This document shows positions 26,959 through 36,399 of a stretch of 64,000 nt of DNA, piece by piece; within the stretch, counting starts at the first letter, position 1; each line of letters opens with the position of its first letter. The notes under the pieces are model-generated. The model was not told the DNA's origin. It worked only from the letters and a program-made list of their open reading frames with translations, and ran no database searches. A program made the translations under genes and the position numbers. The stretch is from Acidobacteriota bacterium. Lineage in GTDB: Bacteria; Acidobacteriota; Terriglobia; Bryobacterales; Bryobacteraceae. The stretch covers positions 1-64,000 of the forward strand of contig JACTMJ010000024.1 of the NCBI GenBank assembly GCA_014584705.1, given 5' to 3'.

Positions 26959-27219
26959 TTATGCAAGCTGCGCGGCGTCAATCGCCTGATCTTTGAGCAT
27001 GATGGGGATACTTTCCTTCACCTTGTAAATGCGCGCGCCATCCTCGGTGATCAGCGCTTCCTCCATCGTCTCCGTCACGGCGCTCCCATCGGACTGGGTG
27101 AGGCTTCCGGCACCGATCGCCGCGTTGAGCTTCTTCAACTCCTCTTCCGTCATCAGGCGAACCGGCACCTTGGTTAAGGGGCAGCAGAGGATATCCACCA
27201 GATCTTTGCTCACAGCCAT
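26959..27219 (-). CDS. Trm112-like small protein (UPF0434-related)
   Basis: 86 residues from the ATG at 27219. The start VSKDLVDILCCPLTKVPVRL and the end AREYPVRDGIPIML-like segment (here ARIYKVKESIPIMLKDQA) are typical of Trm112/YcaR proteins, which act as small zinc-binding activators of methyltransferases. Only one Cys pair (CC) is seen, so the usual four-Cys zinc site is incomplete. It has a longer insert than E. coli YcaR (about 60 residues). Confidence 0.75.
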   Translation of the reverse strand: MAVSKDLVDILCCPLTKVPVRLMTEEELKKLNAAIGAGSLTQSDGSAVTETMEEALITEDGARIYKVKESIPIMLKDQAIDAAQLA

Positions 27220-27461
27220 GAATACGAAGGTATCAGGTTCGGGCGCGAACCGGGGAGGCCCGCGTTGACCAGATCCGCGTTCATTCCGGCTCGCGACGAG
27301 GGCTGCGTGAACCCGGAACAAGCCGGCGGACGCACAACTGCAAGCAGCATTGGGGACGATCGCCGCGCCGAGATGTCGAATTTGGAATGCATCGACCGAC
27401 TAGCCAATGGGCGGGGGTGTGGATGCAACCGCTGAGCCCGGAAGGAAAGGAAACTCGTGCG

Positions 27462-28313
27462 ATGAAAGTAATGGTGATGGTGAAGGCTACCAAGAGTTCG
27501 GAAGCGGGAGAGATGCCCAGCCGTGAACTCCTGCTAGAAATGGGCAAGTACAACGAGGCGCTCGTCGATGCCGGCATTATGAAAGCGGGTGAAGGACTGA
27601 AACCGAGCGTGGAAGGAGCACGGGTGCAGTTCCGTGGCGAGGACCGTTCGGTGACGATGGGACCGTTCGCGGAAACCAGTGAACTGGTGGCGGGATTCTG
27701 GCTCTGGAAGGTCGAATCGCTCGGCGAAGCGATCGAATGGGTGAAGCGATGCCCGAACCCGATGCCCGAGGATTCCGAGCTTGAGATTCGGCCGATTTTT
27801 GAGGCGGAGGATTTCGCGGCGCTAGATCCGGATGGCGCGGTACGCGCCCAGGAAGCGGAGTTGACCCAGCGGATCGCACTCAGTGGCAGCCAGGTGCAAC
27901 CGTATCTCTTCTTCGGCGGACGCTGCGAGGAGGCGCTGGAGTTCTACCGGCAGAAACTCGGTGCGAATATCGGCATGATGTTCCGATTCACGGAGAGCCC
28001 GGAACCGGTGCCGGAGGGTTTGCTGCAACCCGGCTTTGAGAACAAGATCATGCACGCGGAGTTCCAGGTGGGCAACGCCAGGATCATGGCCTCAGACGGG
28101 TGCAATGACACCTCCAACTTCTCAGGGTTTCGCCTCTCACTCTCGCTCGCAACCGTGGAGGCGGCGGAACGGGCGTTTGCAGCGCTCGCAGAAGGCGGGA
28201 CAATCGATATGCCGATTTGTGAGACGTTCTGGTCACCACGTTACGGCCAGGTGACTGATAAGTTCGGATTGGGATGGATGGTGAGTGTCCCCGGCGCCAA
28301 CCCGAAGCGATAG
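27462..28313 (+). CDS. YCII-domain / VOC (PhnB-like) fusion protein
   Basis: 283 residues from the ATG at 27462. Residues 1-115 form a YCII (DGPF) domain: MKVMVMVKATKSSEAG, then the VTMGPFAETSELVAGFWLWKV core. Residues about 140-280 form a PhnB-type VOC domain: QPYLFFGGRCEEALEFYRQKLGA, IMHAEFQVGNARIMASDG and FWSPRYGQVTDKFGLGWMVS. Both halves occur as separate proteins in many soil bacteria, often near ECF sigma factors. The reaction is unknown. It is followed 21 bases later by a single-domain YCII gene on the same strand, so the two are likely co-transcribed. Confidence 0.85.
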   Translation: MKVMVMVKATKSSEAGEMPSRELLLEMGKYNEALVDAGIMKAGEGLKPSVEGARVQFRGEDRSVTMGPFAETSELVAGFWLWKVESLGEAIEWVKRCPNPMPEDSELEIRPIFEAEDFAALDPDGAVRAQEAELTQRIALSGSQVQPYLFFGGRCEEALEFYRQKLGANIGMMFRFTESPEPVPEGLLQPGFENKIMHAEFQVGNARIMASDGCNDTSNFSGFRLSLSLATVEAAERAFAALAEGGTIDMPICETFWSPRYGQVTDKFGLGWMVSVPGANPKR

Positions 28314-28334
28314 CCCCGACGAGAGAATATCCGC

Positions 28335-28697
28335 ATGAAGTACATCATTCTGATTCACAGCAAGGAAGACGTGTGGGCGCCGGAGGAACACAGCGTCGCT
28401 CTGGAAGAATCCATTCAACTCTGCCACGGCCTAGCCGCGAAGGGCCAGTATCTCCACGCCTCTCCCTTGCAGCCAGCTTCAACAGCGGTGCAGGTGCGGG
28501 TTCGCGAAGGGAAGGCCACAGTGACCAGCGGGCCGTTTGCGGAAACCGCCGAATTTCTGGCGGGGTATTTTCTGGTGGAGGTTGCCAGTGCCGAGGAAGC
28601 AGTAGAAATCGCGAAACGAATCCCGGGAGCGACACGGGGCACGGCCGAGATTCGACCGCTCATGGAGCTAACGACGCTACCCCCGCCTGGCCTTTGA
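28335..28697 (+). CDS. YCII-related (DGPF) protein
   Basis: 120 residues, one complete YCII domain: MKYIILIHSKEDVWAP at the start, LHASPLQPASTAVQVRVREG in the middle and the hallmark VTSGPFAETAEFLAGYFLVEV. Family members form small dimeric ferredoxin-like proteins and are often coded next to extracytoplasmic sigma factors; none is present here. It is paralogous to the N-terminal half of the preceding protein. Confidence 0.85.
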   Translation: MKYIILIHSKEDVWAPEEHSVALEESIQLCHGLAAKGQYLHASPLQPASTAVQVRVREGKATVTSGPFAETAEFLAGYFLVEVASAEEAVEIAKRIPGATRGTAEIRPLMELTTLPPPGL

Positions 28698-28832
28698 ACG
28701 GCAATCCGGTGCGTGGAACGCCGGACGGGTGACACCAGACTTTGACGATCCAGTAAAGGTCCTCGGGTTTTCCCATCCGGCAGCCCCGGCATGCGCAACA
28801 CTTGGGTTTTGGATCCCCTCCCATCGTCGGCT

Positions 28833-29527
28833 ATGCAGCGTCCCACGTCCGTTGTTTTCTTCGACATTGATGGCACGCTCATCCGCCGTTCAGGCCCGCG
28901 GCATCGCGCCGCGCTTGAGTACGACATGCGGCGCGCCCTTGGGGTAAGTGCTTCCACTGACGGAATCCCCGTCCACGGAATGCTCGATACAGGCATTCTC
29001 ACACTGATGCTCCGGAAGGAGGGCGTACCGCTGGCGCGTATTCGTGAATTGATGCCGGAGCTGATTGAAGTCTCGGAACGGCGGTACGTCAGCGAAGGGC
29101 CTGCGTCGCTGGAAAGCGGGTCTGCCCAGGCGTCCGCGGGCTTCTCTTCAAATTGCAGCGACGGAATGTGCCGATGCTTCTGGTTACTGGCAATTTCCCG
29201 GGAATCGACTGGCGAAAGATGGAGAAGGCCGGGCTGAGTTCATATTTCCGCGACGGCGCATTCGCTGGAATCAGTCCGACGCGAGCGGGACTCGCCCGGA
29301 TCGCGCTTCGGAAGGCGAACGAGGTCGGCTGGCTGCGCTCGCCCCGAAGCGCTGTCCTCATTGGCGAATCTCCCAACGATATCGATGCGGCCCGAAAGAA
29401 TGGAATTCGCTCCATTGCCGTTAGCAGCGGTATTAGCACGCACGAGGAACTCGCCGCGCATCAGCCGGACCTGCTCGTGCGCCGCCTCAGTGAGCTGCGT
29501 CTCGCCACGCTGCTCGGGTTAGAGTAA
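28833..29527 (+). pseudogene. HAD-family phosphatase, interrupted by a frameshift
   Basis: The first part (28833 to about 29115) reads TSVVFFDIDGTLIRRSG, with the catalytic DxD, and a cap region ending SEGPASLE. The protein then continues in another frame with PGVRGLLFKLQRRNVPMLLVTGN, RKANEVGW (motif III Lys) and VLIGESPNDIDAARK (motif IV Asp) to a stop at 29527. The change of frame falls at about 29110-29125 and equals loss of one base or gain of two. All HAD motifs are otherwise intact, so this is either a recent mutation or a sequencing error. Restored, it would be about 230 residues. Confidence 0.75.
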
Positions 29528-29528
29528 A

Positions 29529-29552
29529 CCGGGCGCCACTCCGGGCGCCCGG
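29529..29552. terminator. GC-rich hairpin after the HAD gene
   Basis: CCGGGCGCC (29529-29537) pairs with GGCGCCCGG (29544-29552). It starts two bases past the HAD stop and lies between two convergent genes. No T-run follows on either strand, so termination is only likely, not shown. Confidence 0.4.
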
Positions 29553-29589
29553 CTGCCCGCCGGTATCCGATTTCATGGCGTGCCGCACG

Positions 29590-32500
29590 CTACGGACACT
29601 GAATCTCCTGGCGCCGGATGATGATGGAGACCGCCTCCGCAATGTCAATTGCTTCGCCCAGCGCAGCCGCATTCCCGCTCATGGTTCCGGTCACCAGGAC
29701 CCCGAGCGAAATCCCCAAGCACACGCCCCGGCCTACTTGCCGGAGCACGCCGATAAAGGATTGCCTCTGCGAATTCAAGAACCCGTACTCCGGCGCGGCG
29801 TTCAGGCCCAGCGGGTCTGTACGGACGAGCGGAGAGTTCAGCGCGTAGTCGTAGGCGTAGGGCTCCCAGGGATCCTCCTGCAGGAAGCGGCCGGTTCGCG
29901 GGCTATAGAGGCGCGCGCGAAAATTGAGATCGCCGCTCACTGGTATCCGCTCACGGGCCGTGAAGGCTAGCTCGCTTGACACGCCCGGATTGCTGTTTGA
30001 GAGCGGCCGGCCAAACGAATCCAGCACAAGTTCGCTCATCACCGCGCCGTCGTTGCCGACTATCGTCCGCACCGTTCCCACCTGATCGGTAAGCAGCCAC
30101 CGCGTTTGCCCGGAAACATCCGCGGCGAGGATTTCATCGAGCCGCGGTCCGTAGAGCCTGCGAGTGACCGCGTTGCCGGGTGCTATGGAGAGGATGGGAT
30201 GCAGCAGATCGTAGTAGACGTGCGTTGTACCCGAGCTGTCACCCAGAGAAATCCGGCGGTTCAGCGCGTCGTACGTAAACATGTTTCTCCCGGTTTCAAC
30301 ACCCGCCCCGCTGCGAGCAATAATTGCCATCACGCGATTGCGGAAGTCGTATTGGTATTCGAGTGTCGAAGCATCGGCGCGCTTCCGCTGGTGGGTTAAG
30401 TTCCCTTCCGCGTCATACGTGTAATCAAACTCGGCGTCGCTGAGCAGCAGGTTTCCTCCGCTCCCGCTTTGGTACGAGTACGTCTCTGTGGCATCGAGGT
30501 GACTCGAAAGGCGATTGCCCGCTGCGTCATACGTGTAGGACTCATCGGGCTGGATGGCGGGGTTCGGGTGTCCCGCGCGCGTCAGTTGCCGGGCCGGATC
30601 ATATTCAAACAAGTGCAGGCCCTGGTTGTCGGTCATCTGCGTGACGTCGCCAAGGACGTTCCGGCCGAACGTGAATATCTGCAGGGGCATGGTGGCCGCC
30701 GGGTTCGTATGGCGCAGTGCCGCCGTCCGTCCCGCGCATCCGCCGCATTCGTACTCAATGCCCGTGCTGGCGACCGGCGTCGCGCCGGCGAGATCCGCAA
30801 AGCGCTGGATGGAGACCGGGAGGCCCGCAAGATTGTATGAAAACCGTACGCTCTTGGCGTTGATCCCCGTGCCGGACTGCGCAATTGACGTAAGCTGGTC
30901 CAGCCCGTCGAAGGTGCTCTGCGTGCTGCCGCCAGCCGAATCCACTGCTCCGGTGCGGTTGTTGTTTGGGTCGTAGCTGTAGTCGATCGCGAACGGCGTC
31001 TCGCCCGGATATGTGGTCTCGGCGCGTGTCCGGCGGCCCAGCCCGTCGTACTCGAAGGCCAAGGACGCCGCAGGGTCTGACGCCGATGTCAGCATCCCGA
31101 ATGCATCGTACGCATACTGAATCACGCGGCCATCGGACCATGTCTCTCTGGTTACCGCGTGCGTGGCATCGTACTCATAGTCAATACGCCGGCCATTGCG
31201 ATCAACCTTGCTGAGCAGTTCCCCGGCCGCGCTCCAGGTTAGTGTTGTCGGGTTTCCCCGCGGATCGCGTATCGTCAGCGGAAGTCCCTGCGCGTTGAAC
31301 GTGCGAATCGTAGCGGCTCCCTGCGCGTCGATCGAGTGCGTCTGGTTGCCGGAAGCGTCGTAGCGATATTCGCGCGTTCGCGCGGCGCGATCGGTGACGA
31401 AACGCAACTGGCAAAGAGAGTCGTAGGTATAGGTTTCCACGCCGCCCGCAGGATCTGTGATGGTGGCGGGCAGGTTACAGTCTGCATTGTACGTAGCGGT
31501 TGTCGTGCGGCCAGCGGAATCCGTACGCGAGAGGACGTTCCCCGCAGAATCGTAGGTGTATCGGGTGATGTTTCCCTCGGGATCCCGCTCCGTCAGCAGG
31601 TTGTCCGCCGCGTCGTAGGTGCGGACGATCTCCCGGGAAGTGGCTGCGTCCAGGAATCTCCTTTCCGTGACGAGATTGCCGCGTTCATCGTAAACATAAT
31701 CACGCCGGAATCCGCGGCCGTTTACGATCGTCTGCGTGAGCGCGGCGGCGTCGTGCGTTAGCTGCGTGCAGCCCTCAAGAGTCGAGATATTGCCCGTTGG
31801 AGGACAGGACGCCGTGAGGCGGCCGTCGGCTCCGTAGACATTCCTCACCAGGGACCGGCCGAGGGGGTCTTCCATACGCGTGAGGTAGTTTGGAAACTGC
31901 AAATGCTCGTAAAAGTAGCGGCTGGTGCGGCCCAGGGCATCCACGCTGGAAGCCAGATTGCCTGCCGCATCGTACGCATAGCGCAACTCCGACCCTCCGG
32001 GATCGCGGATGGACGTAATGCGGCCTTCCGCATCCCGCGTAAGCGTGATCTGCACTCCCGTGGAGCTGACGATGGCCGAGGGCAGGAAGGTGATGGTATT
32101 GCCGTTCCGGTCCCGGATGAGTTGCACTCCCGCTGTCTCATCCACCTCATACCGCACGCCTTCCCTGGTGGTAAGGATGTAGCGGGATGGGTTCCAGACA
32201 TTCAGGAAGTCCACGTAGGCAATCCCGTCAAAAAGGAAGACACTCGTCTCGGCCACCTCGAGCGTGTCCTGCACACCGGCATCGGGAAGGAAGTGCGGTG
32301 TGACCACCCAGGGGAACAGGGTCGACGTGGCAACAGGGTCGAAGCGGAATCCAACTCGGCGGCCGTCGGGTGTGGTTACGTAAACCTTGCCTCCCGGGCG
32401 CAGCCCTTCGAGCGGCGCCTCGGAAGACGCATCGGCCACCCCGCCGAACACGCTCAGTCTCCAGCCCGCTCCGAAATCGCCCGTGCGCGTGTCGAGGCTG

Positions 32501-35500
32501 TCGTAAACGCGCACGATACTGAGCGGCACACCCGCCAGCGGAATACTGAGGTCCGTCATGCTTGACCGGAACTGGCCCAGCTTCAGATTGCCTGAAATCG
32601 TGTAGGGGATCTCGCGCGTGATTCCTTCCACGCCCTTCATGATCTGGACGACAACGCTATAGGAGTCGTTCGACAGCACCGTGGGATCTATACTCCCGAT
32701 GGTTCCGTTGCTGACCGGCCCTGTGCCGGACGACAGCAGGCGGTCCGCCATACCGGGTTTCCGCAGCTTCACACTCCACGTGATTACGGGCCCGCCGGCA
32801 TTCGGATCGGAGATCGAGGCGACGATGTTCACCGGACCGGTCAAATCCGCGCCGATGGCCGGGGAAATCAACGTGAATATGGCTGGCGGAATATCGATGA
32901 CGGTGACGACGAAGCTCTGCGTGGAACTCTGGCCAGCGGAATCCCGGGCCTCCATCGTGAAGCTGTGATCTCCTACGTCCGTGGGAAGCGGGGTCCAGGA
33001 GATCAGTCCGCTCGCCACGTCAATGCTCGCGCCCGCGGGGGCCACGCCGAGGCTATGCGTTACAGCCGACCCTTCCGGGTCGACGGCATTCACGTCGTAA
33101 AGATAGGGGATCCCCACACGGGTCGACGTTGGCGCCGCTGAGGTGATCACTGGCGGCGAATTAATATTTACAGCGTTCGCGACCGAGATCACCCAGGATT
33201 CCTCGGCGATTTCTCCCAGCGTGTCCCGCACCTCGATCGTCAGCGGATGCACTCCAACCTGGCTCAGGGCCGGAGTCCAGAGAATCACCCCTGTGGCCGG
33301 ATTCAGGGTCATTCCGGCAGGCGCCTGGACCAGCATCCAGGAGATGGTGTCACCCGCATCAGGATCAGTGGCCGTGGCGGTATAGCTGTACGTCGCTTCG
33401 GCGGTGGCGGAATCCGGCGGCACGGAAGTAATCTGGGGACCTCTGTTGAGATTCGCGACGGCGACCGTAAATGTCTGCGCGGCGGTTTCTCCGGCGAGGT
33501 CGCGAACGCGCAGCACAACCGGGAAAGCACCCGTGGCCGTCGGCGTCCACTGAATGAGGCCGGTGCTGGCGTGAACGGTCATGCCCGGAGGCGCGCCGTC
33601 GAGGAGGAATGTGAGCGCATCCCCCGCATCGGGATCAGCGGCGCGCGCCGCGTAGGAATACGTTCTTCCCAGCACGCCGCTTGTCAGCGGGGTCGAGAGA
33701 AATCCTGGAGCGGTGTTCACGAGCTGCGTTTCGATAAACAGGGTGAACGCCTGGCTGGCAATCCGCCCGCGCGTGTCGGTCACGGTAAGCGTGAGACGGA
33801 AAGAGCCTCCCTGCCCCGCTCCCGGCAGCCAGTCAAGCTGGCCGGCGCTGCCGTTGAGCGTCATGCCCGCGGGCGCGCCGGCGATCTGCCAGGTGAGGAC
33901 TTCGCCGCTGTCCGGGTCCGTCGCACTCGGAATGTAGGAATACGCAATTCCCGTGCGCCCGCGTGTGGGAGGCGAACTGAGGATGCTTGGCGGCCGGTCG
34001 CTGCGCTGCCGTCGCGGAACCGGCTGCACGGAAGCTTCCGTACCGGGATGCGATTCCTGCCCCTGTGCATCCAGCCACCGGATCTCATAGTAGTAGCGCG
34101 TATTGTTCACCAGGCTCTGATCCGAAAATGATCCATTCGACGTTACGTAAGCGCCGCGAATCAGCGCCTGAGCCTCGCCATCGGTGCGGCGATAGATGTT
34201 GTAGCTCACTGCGCCAGGCACCTGAGTCCATTTGAGGTCGGCCCCACCCTGCTTCCCGCGCGGAATCAAATCGTCCACGGTGACGTACGGACCCTGGCCG
34301 ATCACCAATTGCGTGCCATGAAGATTGTTGGCCTCGTCGCCTTCCACGACGATGTTGTTCGTATCCGCGCTCACGACCAGATTCAGCTGTCCCGCAGGAG
34401 GCGCCGCCCAAACAATGGCAACATCCTCGTATTCGCCTGGATTCAGCGGGCGAGACGTATCCACGGCCCCCAGCAGCGTCCCTCCGGCGCCATTCCGGAA
34501 TTCCACGTGATGGATGGGCGCCACCAGCGAACCGCCATTGCCAATGCGCGCCACCAGGCTGACGGAAGCCGGGAAATTCGCATCCAAGCGGCGCAGCAGC
34601 GATACCGTAATATCGGGCGCGGAGTTGGGCTGCACAAACGAGTTCGGCAGGAACCCGTTCGTACGATAGTTGTTCATGCCGGGTGTCAGCCAGTTTGGAG
34701 TGACCTTGGCGGGCACCGAGAGGTCGTCGTTGATATTGGTGATGGTATTTCCGTCCTGGTTCCACAGCGGCCGTGTGTTCGCCCAGTTGTTATTGGCCCC
34801 TGTGAAGACACGCAGCGCGCGCCCCTCCGGAAAGAACGGCACGTCGCCCACCACGAGGATCTCCGCGTGACCGTCCAGATCGGTGTCGGCGATGGTCACT
34901 CCTTCGGCGGACGTCGAGGAGTAATGCACAAACTCGTTGAGGATCGCACCGTCGCTGCCGCGCAGGATGTACAGTTTCTGTTCGTCGGCATAGACCACCT
35001 CCGCCGCATCGTCATTGTTGAGGTCGAAGATGGTCGCGGAGGTCCATCCGGACGTGTGCTCCATGATGGGGATGCTCCATTTGAGAGACCCATCCGCTTT
35101 GTAGAGATAAAGGTGTGCCCGGTCAACTACAGCGATCTCCGGCACAGCGTCGTTGTCCACATCGCCGATCACAGGCTGGCCGCCCCATGTTTCGTGCATC
35201 GGATCCGTGACGCCCCACTTCACGGTCCCGTCGTGCTCGAGCATGTATAGGTAAGTGGAATTGTAGGGCCGGATGACAAACTCAGGATTGGGATCGGCGT
35301 CGAAATTCGCCACAGCCACCGGACCGTCCTGCAGAGTGGCGGGTGTATTGAGCTTGTTCCAATGGATGGTTCCATCGGCACGGTAGGCCGTGGGGCCCGC
35401 CACCACCTCCAGGCTGCCATCGAGATCAAGATCGGCCACAACGCTGGCCACGTGTCCCCCAGCACCGTGCCCAGCGCCGCCCGTCCCATTCCAGAGGCGG

Positions 35501-36399
35501 GCGCCGGTGACCGATGAGTACACATGATTCCCGACAACAACCTCCGGCGTCCCGTCTCCTTCGAGGTCCGCCACAATGGGGCCAGTCGCCGCGCCGGGAA
35601 CGCCAACGGACGCCCGCCACTTCAGCGTGCCGTCATGCTCAAACGCGATGAGCCGTCCAAGACGGTCAACCGTTACCAGTTCCGCCCGGCCATCATCGTC
35701 GATATCGGCGAGTGTGATGGAGGTTTGGCCTGAAACCTCCAGGTCAAGCCCAACGATTGTGTAAATCACCTCGCCGGTGTCTCCGGAAACCACGCGAACG
35801 TTTGCATGCACTCCCGCGCCGGTCGGGAACACAACATCGGGAATACCGTCTCCGTTGACATCCCCGACTGTTGGCGTGGCTAGCGTGGACCGCCGGTCAG
35901 GCAGTTCCGTAAAATCGCCCGCCATCCATTTGAGCACCGGATTGAGGGCCGTTTCGGCGGGTCCGGTGAAAACACTGTTTTGCCCGGTATGCCGCAGGTT
36001 GTTGGTCTCGTCGCTTTCGATGACCACATTGTTGGAATCCGCGGCGACATACAGGATATTGCCCGCGAACAGCAGGCTGCCACTGACGGAGATATTCACG
36101 TCCGTCGTGGCGCCCGAAGCCAATGCGGCGGCGACGTTCGCCATTCCCAGCACGTTGTCGGACGCGCTATCGAGCCGTCTGTTGCCGTTTCTGTCCTCAA
36201 AGGCAACGATCTGAAAACCAGTGCCGCTTCCCACCGGGCCTGTGTTCCGCACGGTGACCGATAAGGATCCTGAGCTAACCAGAGTCTGCGGATCTGTGTT
36301 TACCGTGGCGGTGAGGCTTGCAACCGACAGGTCAGGCTGCGGCTGAGAGAAAACGCACGCAACCGGAAGGAGCAGCGCCAGAATGCAGCGGATCTTCAT
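29590..36399 (-). CDS. Exported RHS/YD-repeat giant protein with CARDB, FG-GAP and Ig-like domains
   Basis: 2269 residues. Signal peptide MKIRCILALLLPVACVFS; CARDB domain (about 20-150); FG-GAP/VCBS-type propeller repeats (about 160-560, many VxDxDxDGxxE-like units); second CARDB (about 595-710); a fibronectin-III-like segment; four cadherin-like putative Ig repeats (about 797-1170, each with SATDPDxG); then an RHS shell from about 1270 with YD repeats (from about 1474) and the RHS core RARLYSPRTGRFLQEDPWEP near 2165. A 67-residue hydrophobic tail follows TDPLGLN, the position where RHS proteins carry variable toxin domains; it matches no toxin I know. The gene overlaps the PEP-CTERM gene by 4 bases (ATGA). 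No immunity-like gene follows. Confidence 0.9.
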   Translation of the reverse strand: MKIRCILALLLPVACVFSQPQPDLSVASLTATVNTDPQTLVSSGSLSVTVRNTGPVGSGTGFQIVAFEDRNGNRRLDSASDNVLGMANVAAALASGATTDVNISVSGSLLFAGNILYVAADSNNVVIESDETNNLRHTGQNSVFTGPAETALNPVLKWMAGDFTELPDRRSTLATPTVGDVNGDGIPDVVFPTGAGVHANVRVVSGDTGEVIYTIVGLDLEVSGQTSITLADIDDDGRAELVTVDRLGRLIAFEHDGTLKWRASVGVPGAATGPIVADLEGDGTPEVVVGNHVYSSVTGARLWNGTGGAGHGAGGHVASVVADLDLDGSLEVVAGPTAYRADGTIHWNKLNTPATLQDGPVAVANFDADPNPEFVIRPYNSTYLYMLEHDGTVKWGVTDPMHETWGGQPVIGDVDNDAVPEIAVVDRAHLYLYKADGSLKWSIPIMEHTSGWTSATIFDLNNDDAAEVVYADEQKLYILRGSDGAILNEFVHYSSTSAEGVTIADTDLDGHAEILVVGDVPFFPEGRALRVFTGANNNWANTRPLWNQDGNTITNINDDLSVPAKVTPNWLTPGMNNYRTNGFLPNSFVQPNSAPDITVSLLRRLDANFPASVSLVARIGNGGSLVAPIHHVEFRNGAGGTLLGAVDTSRPLNPGEYEDVAIVWAAPPAGQLNLVVSADTNNIVVEGDEANNLHGTQLVIGQGPYVTVDDLIPRGKQGGADLKWTQVPGAVSYNIYRRTDGEAQALIRGAYVTSNGSFSDQSLVNNTRYYYEIRWLDAQGQESHPGTEASVQPVPRRQRSDRPPSILSSPPTRGRTGIAYSYIPSATDPDSGEVLTWQIAGAPAGMTLNGSAGQLDWLPGAGQGGSFRLTLTVTDTRGRIASQAFTLFIETQLVNTAPGFLSTPLTSGVLGRTYSYAARAADPDAGDALTFLLDGAPPGMTVHASTGLIQWTPTATGAFPVVLRVRDLAGETAAQTFTVAVANLNRGPQITSVPPDSATAEATYSYTATATDPDAGDTISWMLVQAPAGMTLNPATGVILWTPALSQVGVHPLTIEVRDTLGEIAEESWVISVANAVNINSPPVITSAAPTSTRVGIPYLYDVNAVDPEGSAVTHSLGVAPAGASIDVASGLISWTPLPTDVGDHSFTMEARDSAGQSSTQSFVVTVIDIPPAIFTLISPAIGADLTGPVNIVASISDPNAGGPVITWSVKLRKPGMADRLLSSGTGPVSNGTIGSIDPTVLSNDSYSVVVQIMKGVEGITREIPYTISGNLKLGQFRSSMTDLSIPLAGVPLSIVRVYDSLDTRTGDFGAGWRLSVFGGVADASSEAPLEGLRPGGKVYVTTPDGRRVGFRFDPVATSTLFPWVVTPHFLPDAGVQDTLEVAETSVFLFDGIAYVDFLNVWNPSRYILTTREGVRYEVDETAGVQLIRDRNGNTITFLPSAIVSSTGVQITLTRDAEGRITSIRDPGGSELRYAYDAAGNLASSVDALGRTSRYFYEHLQFPNYLTRMEDPLGRSLVRNVYGADGRLTASCPPTGNISTLEGCTQLTHDAAALTQTIVNGRGFRRDYVYDERGNLVTERRFLDAATSREIVRTYDAADNLLTERDPEGNITRYTYDSAGNVLSRTDSAGRTTTATYNADCNLPATITDPAGGVETYTYDSLCQLRFVTDRAARTREYRYDASGNQTHSIDAQGAATIRTFNAQGLPLTIRDPRGNPTTLTWSAAGELLSKVDRNGRRIDYEYDATHAVTRETWSDGRVIQYAYDAFGMLTSASDPAASLAFEYDGLGRRTRAETTYPGETPFAIDYSYDPNNNRTGAVDSAGGSTQSTFDGLDQLTSIAQSGTGINAKSVRFSYNLAGLPVSIQRFADLAGATPVASTGIEYECGGCAGRTAALRHTNPAATMPLQIFTFGRNVLGDVTQMTDNQGLHLFEYDPARQLTRAGHPNPAIQPDESYTYDAAGNRLSSHLDATETYSYQSGSGGNLLLSDAEFDYTYDAEGNLTHQRKRADASTLEYQYDFRNRVMAIIARSGAGVETGRNMFTYDALNRRISLGDSSGTTHVYYDLLHPILSIAPGNAVTRRLYGPRLDEILAADVSGQTRWLLTDQVGTVRTIVGNDGAVMSELVLDSFGRPLSNSNPGVSSELAFTARERIPVSGDLNFRARLYSPRTGRFLQEDPWEPYAYDYALNSPLVRTDPLGLNAAPEYGFLNSQRQSFIGVLRQVGRGVCLGISLGVLVTGTMSGNAAALGEAIDIAEAVSIIIRRQEIQCP

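Noticed and set aside
29105..29125. Programmed frameshifting in the HAD gene.
   Set aside because: No slippery heptamer or downstream stem was seen; HAD phosphatases of this type are not known to use it.
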